A stretch of 64,000 bases of DNA from Rhodopseudomonas palustris (GCF_003591005.1 NZ_QYYD01000004.1:1-64000), one strand, 5' to 3'. Positions 19,181 through 27,854 are shown, counted from the stretch's first letter. The notes: generated by a model not told the origin, from the letters alone. Numbers and translations: made by a program.

Positions 19181-19271
19181 CGTCATGGCCGGGCTCGTCC
19201 CGGCCATCCACGCCTTGAACGCAAACATTGCCGCCAAGGCGTGGATGCCCGGCACAAGGCCGGGCATGACG
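19181..19271. repeat. Palindromic intergenic repeat, family A, copy 1
   Basis: Left arm opens with CGTCATGGCCGGGC and right arm closes with GCCGGGCATGACG; CATCCACGCCTT pairs with AAGGCGTGGATG around a variable centre. Each arm also holds its own small hairpin (GGCCGGG/CCCGGCC on the left, GCCCGGC/GCCGGGC on the right). It sits between the convergent SDR and aspartate dehydrogenase genes. Other copies are at 24417-24505, 29636-29725 and 53224-53313. Confidence 0.9.
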
Positions 19272-19310
19272 TGTGGCGAGCACATCGTCTCGATCAACTA
19301 ACCAGTGCGC

Positions 19311-20168
19311 CTAAATCACCAGCAGATTAGTACGGTGCTCGATCAGGCGGACCAGGCTCAGCGCGGTCAGTTCGGAGGATTTCGGGTTGGTGGCGAGCGG
19401 GCGGTTTTGCAGCGTGATCTCCATGCGGCCGAAGGCGCCGCTGGCCGCGATGCGGTGGCCGTTCATGGTTGCGGCCGGGTCGGCGATCAGTTCGACCCGG
19501 GTGCGGTCCATGCCGATGCCGGCCAGCGCCGTCACCACGGTGGCGTTGGCGTTCTGCGGATAGTCCGCCGCCGCCTGCCGGGCGGTTCCGGAAAAGAGCA
19601 CGGCGCGCTCGGTCATGCGATCGAGATCGAGCAGCCGCTCGGCCGGCGTCGCGGCCCAGGCGCGTGGCGGCTTGACGATTTGATGCAAAACATCGTTCAG
19701 TCCGAGCACGGCGGCGCTCGCCAGCGCGTCGAGGCCGCCGATCGCTCCCGAGGGAATGTCGATGCGGCTGCCGTGGCGATCCGCCAGCTCGGCAAGCTTG
19801 GCCAGCATGCCGTCGTCCGCGAGCGCACTGGTCGATGCCAGGATCACGGCCGGCGCCGCCGCGAGTGCGGCGGGCGCCCATTGCAGGATCGCGGCGCGGC
19901 CGGCGGCTTCGACCACGAGGTCCGGCGCGAGCGCCCGGAGCTGATCCGCGGAGCCGAGAAACTCGACGCCCTCGGGTAGCCGGCTGCGCGCCTCCGGGCT
20001 GTCGATCGTCGCGATCGCCGCGATCTCGATCGGCGCGCCGCGCTGGCGCAGAAGGTCGCCGACGCGCGAGTTGATCGCGCCCCAGCCGATGAACACCAGC
20101 CGCAGCGGCACCGAGCCGGATCGGCGCGGCAGGCGGTTATCGAACTCGGACGGTGCGGGCGACGACAT
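19311..20168 (-). CDS. Aspartate dehydrogenase (NadX-like)
   Basis: NAD(P)-dependent L-aspartate dehydrogenase family member of 285 residues. The Rossmann start LVFIGWGAINSRV lies near 24-36. The diagnostic block NANATVVTALAGIGMDRTRVELIADP is followed by NPKSSELTALSLVRL near the C-end. NadX members make iminoaspartate for NAD synthesis or oxidatively deaminate aspartate. Here the gene lies five bases behind a flavin monooxygenase and is not near nadA or nadC, so a catabolic role is more likely. Start ATG 20168; the longer open frame reads back into the upstream gene. Confidence 0.85.
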   Translation of the reverse strand: MSSPAPSEFDNRLPRRSGSVPLRLVFIGWGAINSRVGDLLRQRGAPIEIAAIATIDSPEARSRLPEGVEFLGSADQLRALAPDLVVEAAGRAAILQWAPAALAAAPAVILASTSALADDGMLAKLAELADRHGSRIDIPSGAIGGLDALASAAVLGLNDVLHQIVKPPRAWAATPAERLLDLDRMTERAVLFSGTARQAAADYPQNANATVVTALAGIGMDRTRVELIADPAATMNGHRIAASGAFGRMEITLQNRPLATNPKSSELTALSLVRLIEHRTNLLVI

Positions 20169-20173
20169 CCCGC

Positions 20174-21430
20174 TCAGACCCCGGGCGCCGACACGACGTC
20201 GGCGAGCGTGAAGCCGGCGATCTGCTTGTAGTTCTCCGAGAGCTGCCGCAACTCGTCCTGGGTGATGTAGTCGTCGAGCTTGTCGAACGGCTTGTCGCCG
20301 ACCAGCCGCTCGACCGTGGTGTTGATGAAGTCCGGCGGCGACTGCCGGTTGGTGCGCACCACGGCAGCGGCAGCCTTGGCGCGCACCGCCTCGTAGGCTT
20401 TCAGCGCCTGCTTCGTATCCTGATGGGCCAGCAGAGCGTCGGCCAGCGTGCGCGCGTCGATCAGGCTCTGCGCCGAACCGTTGGAGCCGCGCGGATACAT
20501 CGGATGCGCGGCATCGCCGGCCAGCGTCACCCGATCGAACGTCCAGGTTTCGATCGGGTCCTTGTCGACCATCGGATATTCGAGGATCTGATGCGCGTCG
20601 CGGATCATCTGTGCGACGTCGAGCCAGTCGAATGTCCAGTCCTGATACACCGGCAGAAAATCTTCCAGCTTGCCCGGCTGGTTCCAGTCGTTGCGAACGA
20701 AGGTGTCCCGCTCGATGTCGGCCATCCAGTTGATCAGCTGATGGCCCTCGTCGTCGAAATTGTCGATGATCGGATAGATCACCATCTTGCCGGTCCGGAT
20801 CGATCCGACCCGCATGTAGGTGCGGCCGCCGAGGATCGGCTTGTGCCGGGTCACGCCGCGCCAGCTGTTGATGCCGGCGAACGCCAGCTTGTCGTCCGGA
20901 TAGTACTGCTTGCGGATCGCGGAGTTGACGCCGTCGCAGGCCACCACGATATCGCCGCGCACGCTGTCGAGCGTCTGTCCGGTCGTAGTCTGGCGGAAGT
21001 TCACCGTGACGCCGGTCTCGTCCTGGGTCACGCCGGTGCATTCGCAATCCGTCACCACCGCTTCGGCGCCGAGCCGGCTACGCACCGCGTCGGCCAGGAT
21101 GACGTGGAGCCGGCCGCGATGAATGCCGATCTCGGGCACGTCGTAGCCGGCGAATTTGCCACGCGGCTCCTTGTAGATCAGCTGGCCGAATCGATTGAAG
21201 AACGCGCTCTCGCGATTCTCGATGCCGGCCGCCACCATGTCGTCGCGCAGCCCCAGCGCGGTGAGTTCGCGCATCGCGTGCGGCAGCAGCGTGATGCCGA
21301 CGCCGAGCGGCTTGATTTCCGGCGCGCGCTCGTAGACGCGGCAGGCGATGCCACGACGATGCAAGTTGAGGGCGAGCGCGAGCCCGCAAATGCCGCCACC
21401 GGCGATCACGACGTTCGGCGTCTTGCTCAT
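20174..21430 (-). CDS. FAD-dependent monooxygenase, PhzS-like
   Basis: Class A flavoprotein hydroxylase of 418 residues. The FAD motif VVIAGGGICGLALALNLHRRG is at about 7-27. The DG motif lies in VVACDGVNSAIRKQYYP and the second FAD motif in LAGDAAHPMYPRGSNGSAQSLIDA. Sequence features (GVGITLLPHAMRELTALGL, HRGRLHVIL) fit the PhzS-type flavin-dependent oxidoreductases rather than salicylate hydroxylase, but the aromatic or heteroaromatic substrate is unknown. First gene of a two-gene operon with the aspartate dehydrogenase, divergent from the LysR gene. Confidence 0.85.
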   Translation of the reverse strand: MSKTPNVVIAGGGICGLALALNLHRRGIACRVYERAPEIKPLGVGITLLPHAMRELTALGLRDDMVAAGIENRESAFFNRFGQLIYKEPRGKFAGYDVPEIGIHRGRLHVILADAVRSRLGAEAVVTDCECTGVTQDETGVTVNFRQTTTGQTLDSVRGDIVVACDGVNSAIRKQYYPDDKLAFAGINSWRGVTRHKPILGGRTYMRVGSIRTGKMVIYPIIDNFDDEGHQLINWMADIERDTFVRNDWNQPGKLEDFLPVYQDWTFDWLDVAQMIRDAHQILEYPMVDKDPIETWTFDRVTLAGDAAHPMYPRGSNGSAQSLIDARTLADALLAHQDTKQALKAYEAVRAKAAAAVVRTNRQSPPDFINTTVERLVGDKPFDKLDDYITQDELRQLSENYKQIAGFTLADVVSAPGV

Positions 21431-21623
21431 CTGTTCAGCCTCGTAGGTTCATCGGAAATGTGACGACGCGGCAGGTGCGGCGCAACGGATCGGTCGGGTG
21501 GCGCAGGACGCGAGGGCGGCGTCGCGAGCCCGGCCGATCGCTTTTCGGCGAATTTGTTGTATGGGAGATGAGCCGCGCGTCGGATGCCGCTCGGAGCCCA
21601 AACGCGGAGGAAACGGACAAGCG

Positions 21624-22490
21624 ATGGCGTCGGAACTCGAGGTCTTCATTCTGGTGGCGGAAAGCGGCGGCTTTGCCGGCGCCGCCCGCAGGCTGCGGCT
21701 GACGCCGTCGGCGATCAGCCGCCGCGTGGCGCTGCTGGAAGACAAGCTCGGCGTCCAGCTGCTGTCCCGCACCACCCGCAAGGTCGAACTCACCGCGGCC
21801 GGCGAAGCGTATTTCGCCCGCATCAAGCCGCTGCTCGCGGCGATCGCCTCGGCCGCCGACGATCTCGAACAGTTCTCGCCGGTTCCGGTCGGGCAGCTCG
21901 TGGTCGGCGCGCCGGCCGCGCTGCTGGAGCGCAAGCTGGTCGGCTTCGTCGAGGAATATCTCGCCGCACATCCGCAGATGCGCATCGAGCTGGTGCCGAC
22001 CGAACTCGGCTCCAATGTCGATTACGACTTCATCGTGCAGTCGCTGGCGTCCTCGGACAAGAATAAGGTCTCGATGAAGCTGACCGCCAATCCGTGGACG
22101 ATCTGCGCGGCGCCGGACTATCTGGCGCGGCACGGCACGCCCGAGCACCCGCGCGATCTGCAGGCCCATAATTGCCTGGTGATCGGCACGCATCCGCATT
22201 GGCAGTTCTTCGTCGACGACAAGGAACTCAACATCGTGCCGCCGAGCCGGCTGATCAGCTTCGGCAGCGCGGTGTATCGCGCCGCGCTCGACGGCTTCGG
22301 CATTGCGCGGCTGGCGGCGTTTCTGGTCAATGACGACCTTGCCAACGGCCGGCTGGTGAAGCTGCTCGACCGCTATTCCGACACGCGGCCGCGCGATCTC
22401 TATCTGATCGCCGATGCGGACAAGATTGCGCTGACCAAGCATGCCGGGTTCGCCGATTTCATCAAAGCCAAATTCGCGGCCGGGTTCTGA
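21624..22490 (+). CDS. LysR family transcriptional regulator
   Basis: Regulator of 288 residues. The N-terminal winged HTH includes FAGAARRLRLTPSAISRRVALLEDKLGVQLLSRTTR (about 17-52), and the effector domain follows from about 90. ATG 21624 is preceded by GGAGG; the frame is open 42 codons upstream, but those do not resemble the family. It is divergent from the flavin monooxygenase operon (193-bp gap, 21431-21623), the usual LysR target arrangement. It might also act on the 39-bp motif near the cupin and transporter genes. Confidence 0.92.
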   Translation: MASELEVFILVAESGGFAGAARRLRLTPSAISRRVALLEDKLGVQLLSRTTRKVELTAAGEAYFARIKPLLAAIASAADDLEQFSPVPVGQLVVGAPAALLERKLVGFVEEYLAAHPQMRIELVPTELGSNVDYDFIVQSLASSDKNKVSMKLTANPWTICAAPDYLARHGTPEHPRDLQAHNCLVIGTHPHWQFFVDDKELNIVPPSRLISFGSAVYRAALDGFGIARLAAFLVNDDLANGRLVKLLDRYSDTRPRDLYLIADADKIALTKHAGFADFIKAKFAAGF

Positions 22491-22514
22491 GCGGCGCGCG
22501 GCCGCGTCGTTCGC

Positions 22515-23324
22515 TCACCGCGCCAGCTCCTGGGTGGCCGGGCGCTGAGTGGCACCGCTCAGCTGGCGGAAGAAGCCGGCCAGCGCGGCGTTGTAGTCCT
22601 CGCCCCGCGTCTCGGGCAGAAAGTGGCCGCCGCGGTCGAGCACGATGTAGTCGGCGCCCGGGATCCGCTCCGCCAGCTCGTCGGACATGTATTGCGGGAT
22701 CAGCGTATCGTCGCGCGCCGCCAGCACCAGGGTCGGCGCCGCGACGCGCGGACTGATCGCGCTCATGTCGGCGTTGAGGATCGCGTCGATCCGCGCGATG
22801 GTGATGTCGATATCGACCGCGCCGCCGCCGTCGAAGCTGGCATCGTGCGCTTCGGCGTAGTCCGGCGGATAGCGGAAGAACACGCCGGCCTTGTGAAACA
22901 GTTCGGTGGCGCCGAGTTCGAGCAGCGAGCGACGGAATTCGAACACGCGGCGGAAGTAATTGCCCGGCGCGCACCAGGTCGAGGACAGCACCAGCGCGGC
23001 GACGCGCGTCGGCTGTTCGACCGCCAGCGTCTGGGCGATCGCGCCGCCGGTGGAGTGGCCAACCAGGGTGGCGACGTCGATGCCGGCGTGATCCATCACG
23101 CTTCGGACGTCGTCGGTCATCTGGCCGATCGAATAGGCGCCGCGGGTGCGTGCGCTGGCACCGGCGCCGCGCTGATCGATCGCGATCACCCGATGCGATC
23201 GACTGAAGAATTCCACCTGCCGCTGCCAGAACGATCCGACGCCGCCGAAGCCGGGAATGAAGACGAGTGCCGGGCCGTGCCCGCTGTCTTCGTAGTACAG
23301 ATCGTTGTCACCCGCGTATGGCAT
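22515..23324 (-). CDS. Alpha/beta hydrolase
   Basis: Hydrolase of 269 residues. The oxyanion segment FIPGFGGVGSFW lies near 21-32, the nucleophile elbow VGHSTGGAIAQ near 93-103, the acid in LAARDDTLIP and the histidine in GGHFLPE, giving an intact Ser-Asp-His triad. It resembles ring-cleavage product hydrolases and 3-oxoadipate enol-lactonases, but the substrate is unknown. Convergent with the LysR gene. A GATGATTTTTTTGAA element about 70 bases upstream of its start resembles the start of the motif near the cupin and transporter genes. Confidence 0.87.
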   Translation of the reverse strand: MPYAGDNDLYYEDSGHGPALVFIPGFGGVGSFWQRQVEFFSRSHRVIAIDQRGAGASARTRGAYSIGQMTDDVRSVMDHAGIDVATLVGHSTGGAIAQTLAVEQPTRVAALVLSSTWCAPGNYFRRVFEFRRSLLELGATELFHKAGVFFRYPPDYAEAHDASFDGGGAVDIDITIARIDAILNADMSAISPRVAAPTLVLAARDDTLIPQYMSDELAERIPGADYIVLDRGGHFLPETRGEDYNAALAGFFRQLSGATQRPATQELAR

Positions 23325-23394
23325 GCTGTTCCGGCCTCGTCGTTTATGCCGACCTCAGTCTGACGCCTAGTACAAAGCGCGGCGGTCGATAAGC

Positions 23395-23409
23395 TTCAAA
23401 AAAATCATC
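23395..23409 (-). promoter_or_regulatory. Half-copy of the shared regulatory motif upstream of the alpha/beta hydrolase
   Basis: Minus-strand GATGATTTTTTTGAA matches 14 of 15 bases at the start of the motif at 24705-24743 (GATGATTTTTTCGAA there). The downstream half of the motif is not conserved, so this call is tentative. Confidence 0.4.
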
Positions 23410-23513
23410 AATGCTCGTGACGCGGCGTGATCGGCGGTTTGACCGCCGATTGGGCGCGTTGCCCGATGATTGCCCGCGCTGCGCCTGCGAATTCGGCAGC
23501 TCAGACGTCCGCG

Positions 23514-23552
23514 CGATGATTTTTTCGCACGCATCTTCGTGAGTTTTTTCTA
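23514..23552 (+). promoter_or_regulatory. Shared 39-bp regulatory motif, copy 1 (cupin)
   Basis: A 39-bp segment begins CGATGATTTTTTCG, contains CATCTTCGTGAG and ends TTTTTTCTA. It is identical at 37 of 39 positions to 24705-24743. It lies one base upstream of the predicted -35 box of the cupin gene, a classical activator-site position. T-tracts of six flank the centre about 24 bases apart. Confidence 0.65.
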
Positions 23553-23553
23553 G

Positions 23554-23582
23554 TTGCGCGCGGCGGGGCGGTTCCGGATAGA
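23554..23582 (+). promoter_or_regulatory. Predicted promoter of the cupin gene
   Basis: TTGCGC (23554-23559), a 17-base spacer and GATAGA (23577-23582). The same layout recurs before the transporter operon (TTGCAT, 17 bases, GATAGT), each directly after a copy of the 39-bp motif, which supports both predictions. Confidence 0.5.
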
Positions 23583-23688
23583 TTTTTCATCTTCGTCCTC
23601 GCGCGCGGCGCCAGCCGCGGCGGGGAGGGCGTCGATGCGTTGCCGAACCACGCTGACGCTCTGAGACAACACCACGAAAGGCTTTGCG

Positions 23689-24075
23689 ATGAACGTGCTC
23701 GACCACAATGGCCAACCGCTGGAGAAGTGGCGCGAGGGGGTGATGACGCGGATGCGGATGTCGTATTTGCTCGGCGGGCGGCAGCTGTGCGTGTTCGATC
23801 AGTTCTGCGATTTCGACCTTGGCGCGCCGATCCACATTCATGCGGTCGAGGAAATTCTCGAAGTGATCGAGGGCCGCGCCGAGATCACCCTCAACGGCGA
23901 ATCCTCGATCGTCACTGCCAATCAGTCGGTGCTGATTCCAGCCGGCACGAAGCACGGCTTCCGCAATCTCGAAAAGACCGTCCTGCACGTCCGCGCAACG
24001 CTGGCCTCGCCGATCTTCGAAGCGTCCTACGAGAACCGCGCGGAAATCTCCCGCCGCTGGACGCCGGACGTCTAA
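23689..24075 (+). CDS. Cupin domain protein
   Basis: Single-domain cupin of 128 residues. The double-stranded beta-helix motifs are GAPIHIHAVEEILEVIEG (His, His, Glu metal ligands) and, 30 residues later, NQSVLIPAGTKHGFRNL (His). It could be a small dioxygenase, isomerase or sensor; the sequence does not decide. It stands alone on the plus strand, behind a strong-looking promoter and the motif also found before the transporter operon, which suggests a joint pathway. Confidence 0.85.
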   Translation: MNVLDHNGQPLEKWREGVMTRMRMSYLLGGRQLCVFDQFCDFDLGAPIHIHAVEEILEVIEGRAEITLNGESSIVTANQSVLIPAGTKHGFRNLEKTVLHVRATLASPIFEASYENRAEISRRWTPDV

Positions 24076-24204
24076 TCTCGCAATTGCGATACTCTTCATT
24101 GGAAACGTGGGCTCGGCCCACCATCGCAGGCATCACAAGTGATGCCTGCATGTGTCTCGTAACAGTCGGCCGGACCCCAACGCAGCAGCATCAGCTGCGT
24201 TCTG

Positions 24205-24322
24205 CGTCATTGCGAGCCCACCGGGTCCGGCCTTGGCCCGGCCCGATGACAGGCTCGGCGAAGCAATCCAGAGTCGTGAGCACTGACTGGATTACTTCGT
24301 CGCTTCGCTCCTCGCAATGACG
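24205..24322. repeat. Inverted repeat with CGTCATTGCGAG ends
   Basis: The ends CGTCATTGCGAG (24205-24216) and CTCGCAATGACG (24311-24322) are exact reverse complements. The interior includes further partial pairing. This is a different family from the ATGCCCGG repeats nearby, though both carry CGTCAT ends. Confidence 0.8.
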
Positions 24323-24416
24323 GCGTTCAGGCAGTGTTGCACGGATCGAACGTCCGGCCAGATCTCAGAGCCTGACCGAAATTTGCCCTGTGAAATAAGG
24401 CATGGCCGCCTCCACA

Positions 24417-24505
24417 CGTCATGCCCGGCCTTGTGCCGGGCATCCACGCCTTGCTGACGCAAATGCGAAAAGGCGTGGATGGCCGGGACAAGCCCGGCCA
24501 TGACG
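24417..24505. repeat. Palindromic intergenic repeat, family A, copy 2 (opposite orientation)
   Basis: CGTCATGCCCGGCC starts the element and GGCCATGACG closes it, with CATCCACGCCTT pairing to AAGGCGTGGATG. The GCCCGGC-type half is on the left and the GGCCGGG-type half on the right, so it is reversed relative to the copies at 19181 and 53224. Confidence 0.9.
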
Positions 24506-24704
24506 GACTAAGGGGCAGAATTATTTGGCTTTGGGCGGGGATGATTTGAGCCCGCAGAAAATTGCGCTCGGTTCCGCTAGCCGCGCTATGCTTCTCGCTA
24601 GAGCGTGTGTGCACCGCAAGCCGCGCCTGCTGACCTTCGCCTGAGCGTGGTGCATGTTGTTTGAGCGCAAAACGCCTGTCGCACAGGCAATTCCGCCGCG
24701 GCGA

Positions 24705-24743
24705 CGATGATTTTTTCGAACTCATCTTCGTGAGTTTTTTCTA
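24705..24743 (+). promoter_or_regulatory. Shared 39-bp regulatory motif, copy 2 (transporter operon)
   Basis: Matches 23514-23552 at 37 of 39 positions; the differences are at motif positions 15 and 18. Its centre AACTCA-TCTTCG-TGAGTT is a perfect dyad here but carries one mismatch in copy 1. It lies two bases upstream of the predicted -35 box. Confidence 0.65.
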
Positions 24744-24745
24744 CA

Positions 24746-24774
24746 TTGCATGACGGAAATCGCGCCAAGATAGT
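24746..24774 (+). promoter_or_regulatory. Predicted promoter of the tripartite transporter operon
   Basis: TTGCAT (24746-24751), 17 bases, GATAGT (24769-24774). A start near 24781 leaves about 60 bases of leader before ATG 24840. This supports ATG 24840 over the in-frame GTG at 24789. Confidence 0.5.
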
Positions 24775-24839
24775 CTAAGCCCGACAGCGTGCGCAGAATA
24801 TTGATCTGTGTCGAAACGACCGGCGAGGGGGCCTATCTC

Positions 24840-25811
24840 ATGGTGATGAAGAGACTGACTGCGGCGGCATTGGTGCTGATGTCCTCGGTCGCGGCGACGG
24901 CAGCCTCTGCGGAGGAATGGCCCTCGAAGAGCATTCGGCTGATCGTGCCCTATGCGCCGGGGGGTTACACCGACACGGTCGCGCGCATCACCGGCAACTA
25001 TCTGCAGAAGACGCTCGGACAGACGGTGATCGTCGAGAACCGCGCTGGCGGCGGCGGCATCGTCGGAACCGACTTCGTGTCGAAGCTGCCGGGCGACGGC
25101 TACGCATTGTGCGTCTGCAGCATCGGTGCGGTGTCGATCGCGCCGATCGCCCAGGGCGTCAAATACGATCCGCTCAAGGATCTGACGCCGATCAGCATCA
25201 TCAGCACGATCCCGCAGACCGTGATCGTCAATCCGTCGGTGCCGGTGAAGTCGATGCAGGAACTCGTCGACTACGCCAAGGCCAATCCCGGCAAGCTCAG
25301 CTTCGGCTCGAGCGGCGCCGCCGGCCTGATGTACTTCTCGGTCGCGCTGTTCCAGGCGCGCACCGGCACCAAGATGACCCACGTGCCGTTCAAGGGCGGC
25401 GCACCGGCGACTGCGGCGGTGGTGTCGGGCGAGGTCAGCCTGTCCTTCACCAACATGACCGACGCGCTGCCGCAGATGGAAGCCAACACTGTGCGGGCGA
25501 TCGCCGTGACCGGCGAGAAGCGCAGCGAGTTCGCGCCCGACCTGCCGACCGTCGCCGAAGCCGTTCTGCCGAACTACAGCGCCGAATCCTGGAACGCCAT
25601 CATGGCGCCGGGCGGCACGCCGGCCCCGGTGGTGAACAAGCTGTCCGACGCCCTGAAGAAGATGGCCGACGATCCGGAGGTCAAGAAGGCGATGGCGGTG
25701 GTCGGTGCCTCGACGGTCTACACCACGCCCAATCAGTTCCGCAGCGCGATCGCCACCGAGCTCGATCAGTGGAAGGAACTGATGAAGGAAATCAAGGCGA
25801 ACAAGACCTGA
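24840..25811 (+). CDS. Tripartite tricarboxylate transporter binding protein (Bug/TctC family)
   Basis: Periplasmic solute receptor of 323 residues. A Sec signal peptide runs to about residue 25 (ending ASA before EEWPSK). The Bug-family signature VPYAPGGYTDTVAR follows, then ENRAGGGGIVGTDFV and PGKLSFGSSGAAG, the carboxylate-binding loops. ATG 24840 follows a CGAGGGGG ribosome site; ATG 24846 is an alternative. With the two membrane genes downstream it forms a complete TTT uptake system. Ligands in this family are usually carboxylates, here unknown. Confidence 0.92.
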   Translation: MVMKRLTAAALVLMSSVAATAASAEEWPSKSIRLIVPYAPGGYTDTVARITGNYLQKTLGQTVIVENRAGGGGIVGTDFVSKLPGDGYALCVCSIGAVSIAPIAQGVKYDPLKDLTPISIISTIPQTVIVNPSVPVKSMQELVDYAKANPGKLSFGSSGAAGLMYFSVALFQARTGTKMTHVPFKGGAPATAAVVSGEVSLSFTNMTDALPQMEANTVRAIAVTGEKRSEFAPDLPTVAEAVLPNYSAESWNAIMAPGGTPAPVVNKLSDALKKMADDPEVKKAMAVVGASTVYTTPNQFRSAIATELDQWKELMKEIKANKT

Positions 25812-25905
25812 TCCGAATGCCGCGCCGCGCGCACGGCCCGACGAGCTCGTCGGGCCAACTGCACCGCCTGCGGCTGGCCCATCTCGCAACCTGGGGAATG
25901 ACCCG

Positions 25906-26355
25906 ATGAAATCGCTCGGACGACACATCAACGATGATGTCTGCACCGGCGCGCTGCTGGCGGTGGTGGCGGTCGTGGCGCTGAGCTACATCCGGACGCT
26001 GGACGTCGGCACCGTGCTGGAGATGGGCCCCGGTTACTTCCCCTACGGGCTGGCGCTGGTGCTGCTCGGGATGGGGCTGATCCTGATCGTCAAGGGTGTG
26101 CTGATCGGCGGCACGCCGATCGAGAAATTTCATCTGCGGCCGCTGGTCTTCATCCTGCTGTCGTTCGCCGCGTTCGGGTTTCTGCTCGAGCGCGCCGGCA
26201 TGGTGGTCGCGGTGCTGGCGCAGGTCGGCATCGCCGCGCTGGCTTCGCGCGAAACCACGCTGCTGCAGACCGCGGTGACCGCCGTCGGCTGCGCGGTGGC
26301 GAGTTCGGTGCTGTTCGTGTGGATCCTGCAGATTCCGGTCCGTGTCTGGCCATGA
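25906..26355 (+). CDS. Tripartite tricarboxylate transporter small membrane subunit (TctB family)
   Basis: Membrane protein of 149 residues with four predicted hydrophobic spans (about 15-35, 44-62, 76-105 and 120-142). GPGYFPYGLALVLLGMGLILI is typical of TctB. It partners the large subunit; its stop overlaps that start by four bases (ATGA). A 94-bp gap separates it from the binding-protein gene. Confidence 0.88.
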   Translation: MKSLGRHINDDVCTGALLAVVAVVALSYIRTLDVGTVLEMGPGYFPYGLALVLLGMGLILIVKGVLIGGTPIEKFHLRPLVFILLSFAAFGFLLERAGMVVAVLAQVGIAALASRETTLLQTAVTAVGCAVASSVLFVWILQIPVRVWP

Positions 26356-27854
26356 TCGACGTCTTCGCCCTGATGGGCCACGGCTTCGCGGTCGCGGCCA
26401 CGCCTGAGAACCTGCTGTACTGCCTGTGCGGCGCGCTGTGCGGCACATTGATCGGCGTGCTGCCCGGCCTCGGCCCGGTCGCGACCATCTCGCTGCTGCT
26501 GCCAGTGACTTTCGCGCTCAATCCGCTGTCGGCGATCATCATGCTGGCGGGCATCTATTACGGCGCGCAATATGGCGGCTCGACCACGGCGATCCTGGTC
26601 AATATCCCCGGCGAGTCGACCTCGGTGGTCACCGCGATCGACGGCTACAAGATGGCCCGGCAGGGCCGCGCTGGCGAGGCGCTGGCGATCGCCGCGATCG
26701 GCTCGTTCATCGCCGGCTGCTTCGGCACGCTGGTGATTGCCCTGATGGGTCCGCCGCTGGCGCTATTGGCGCAGCGCTTCGAGTCGCCGGACTACTTCTC
26801 GCTGATGGTGCTCGGCCTGGTCGCGGCCGTGGTTCTGGCGAACGGCTCGGTGTTCCGCGCGGTGTGCATGATCTTCCTCGGCCTGTTGCTCGGCATGGTC
26901 GGCATGGACGTCAACACCGGCGAGGCGCGGATGACGTTCGGGCTGATCGAACTGTCCGACGGCATCAACTTCGTCGTGCTGGTGATGGGATTGTTCGGCG
27001 TTGCCGAGGTGATCTCCAATCTCGAAGGCGCATCGGTGCGGATGACGGACCGGGCGAAGATCTCCAGCATCTGGCCGTCGTTCAAGGTGCTGCGCGGCGC
27101 CTGGGGTGCGGTGACGCGCGGCACGTTGCTGGGATCGATCTGCGGCCTGCTGCCGGGCGCCGGCGCCACGATGGCGTCGTTCTCGTCCTACGCGCTGGAG
27201 AAGCGCGTCGCGAAGGACCCGTCGCGGTTCGGCAACGGCGCCATCGAGGGCGTCGCCGGGCCGGAATCGGCCAACAACGCCGCGGCGCAGACTTCGTTCG
27301 TGCCGCTGCTGACCATGGGCATCCCGACCAGCGCCACCATGGCGCTGATGGTCGGCGCGCTGACGCTGCACGGCATCGCGCCGGGGCCGATGATCATCTC
27401 GCGGCAGCCGGAGCTGTTCTGGGGCCTGATCGCCAGCATGTTCATCGGCAACGCCATGCTGGTGATCATCAACCTGCCGCTGATCGGCATCTGGGTTCGG
27501 CTGCTCGCGGTGCCGTATCGCGTGCTGTTCCTGGTGATCTGCGTGGTCTGCGCGATCGGCGTCTACTCGGTCAACAATTCGAGCTTCGACATTTATCTTA
27601 CGGTCGCCTTCACGCTGCTCGGCTATGTGCTGCTCAAGCTCAAGGCCGAGCCGGCGCCGCTGCTGATGGGCTTCGTGCTGGGGCCGCAGGTCGAAGAAAA
27701 CTTCCGCCGCAGCCTGATCAGCTCGCACGGCGACCCTGCGGTGTTCCTGCAGCGGCCGATCAGCTGCGTTCTGCTGCTGGCGAGCGTGGCGCTGCTGGTG
27801 TCGATGATGATGCCGCAGATCGTCCGCCGCCGCCAGGAAGTGTTCCAGGAGTGA
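26352..27854 (+). CDS. Tripartite tricarboxylate transporter large membrane subunit (TctA family)
   Basis: Integral membrane permease of 500 residues with about ten to twelve spans. Conserved TctA motifs are present: GVLPGLGPVATISLLLP, YYGAQYGGSTTAILVNIPGE, GLLPGAGATMASFSSYALEKR and GVAGPESANNAAAQTSFVPLLTMGIP. Start ATG 26352 is translationally coupled to TctB; an earlier in-frame start would lie inside TctB. The full TctCBA order supports a working secondary transporter energised by an ion gradient. Confidence 0.94.
   Translation: MIDVFALMGHGFAVAATPENLLYCLCGALCGTLIGVLPGLGPVATISLLLPVTFALNPLSAIIMLAGIYYGAQYGGSTTAILVNIPGESTSVVTAIDGYKMARQGRAGEALAIAAIGSFIAGCFGTLVIALMGPPLALLAQRFESPDYFSLMVLGLVAAVVLANGSVFRAVCMIFLGLLLGMVGMDVNTGEARMTFGLIELSDGINFVVLVMGLFGVAEVISNLEGASVRMTDRAKISSIWPSFKVLRGAWGAVTRGTLLGSICGLLPGAGATMASFSSYALEKRVAKDPSRFGNGAIEGVAGPESANNAAAQTSFVPLLTMGIPTSATMALMVGALTLHGIAPGPMIISRQPELFWGLIASMFIGNAMLVIINLPLIGIWVRLLAVPYRVLFLVICVVCAIGVYSVNNSSFDIYLTVAFTLLGYVLLKLKAEPAPLLMGFVLGPQVEENFRRSLISSHGDPAVFLQRPISCVLLLASVALLVSMMMPQIVRRRQEVFQE

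Larger units (their letters stand above)
23325..23688. other. Divergent intergenic region between hydrolase and cupin genes
   Basis: This 364-bp gap contains no convincing gene. It holds the minus-strand half-motif at 23395-23409, the full motif at 23514-23552 and a predicted plus-strand promoter at 23554-23582. It is locally AT-rich around the motifs. Confidence 0.7.
24076..24704. other. 629-bp intergenic stretch with repeats
   Basis: No credible gene. It contains two long palindromic elements (24205-24322 and 24417-24505) and a short perfect dyad GCCTGT-CGC-ACAGGC (24674-24688), 16 bases before the second copy of the 39-bp motif. The rest shows no recognisable signal. Confidence 0.7.

Noticed and set aside
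24705-24743. Reading the 39-bp motif as a rho-independent terminator (AACTCA-TCTTCG-TGAGTT then T-run)
   Set aside because: Copy 1 breaks the stem with a mismatch, while the flanking T-tracts and the distance to the promoter are kept. The nearest upstream plus-strand gene ends over 600 bases earlier.
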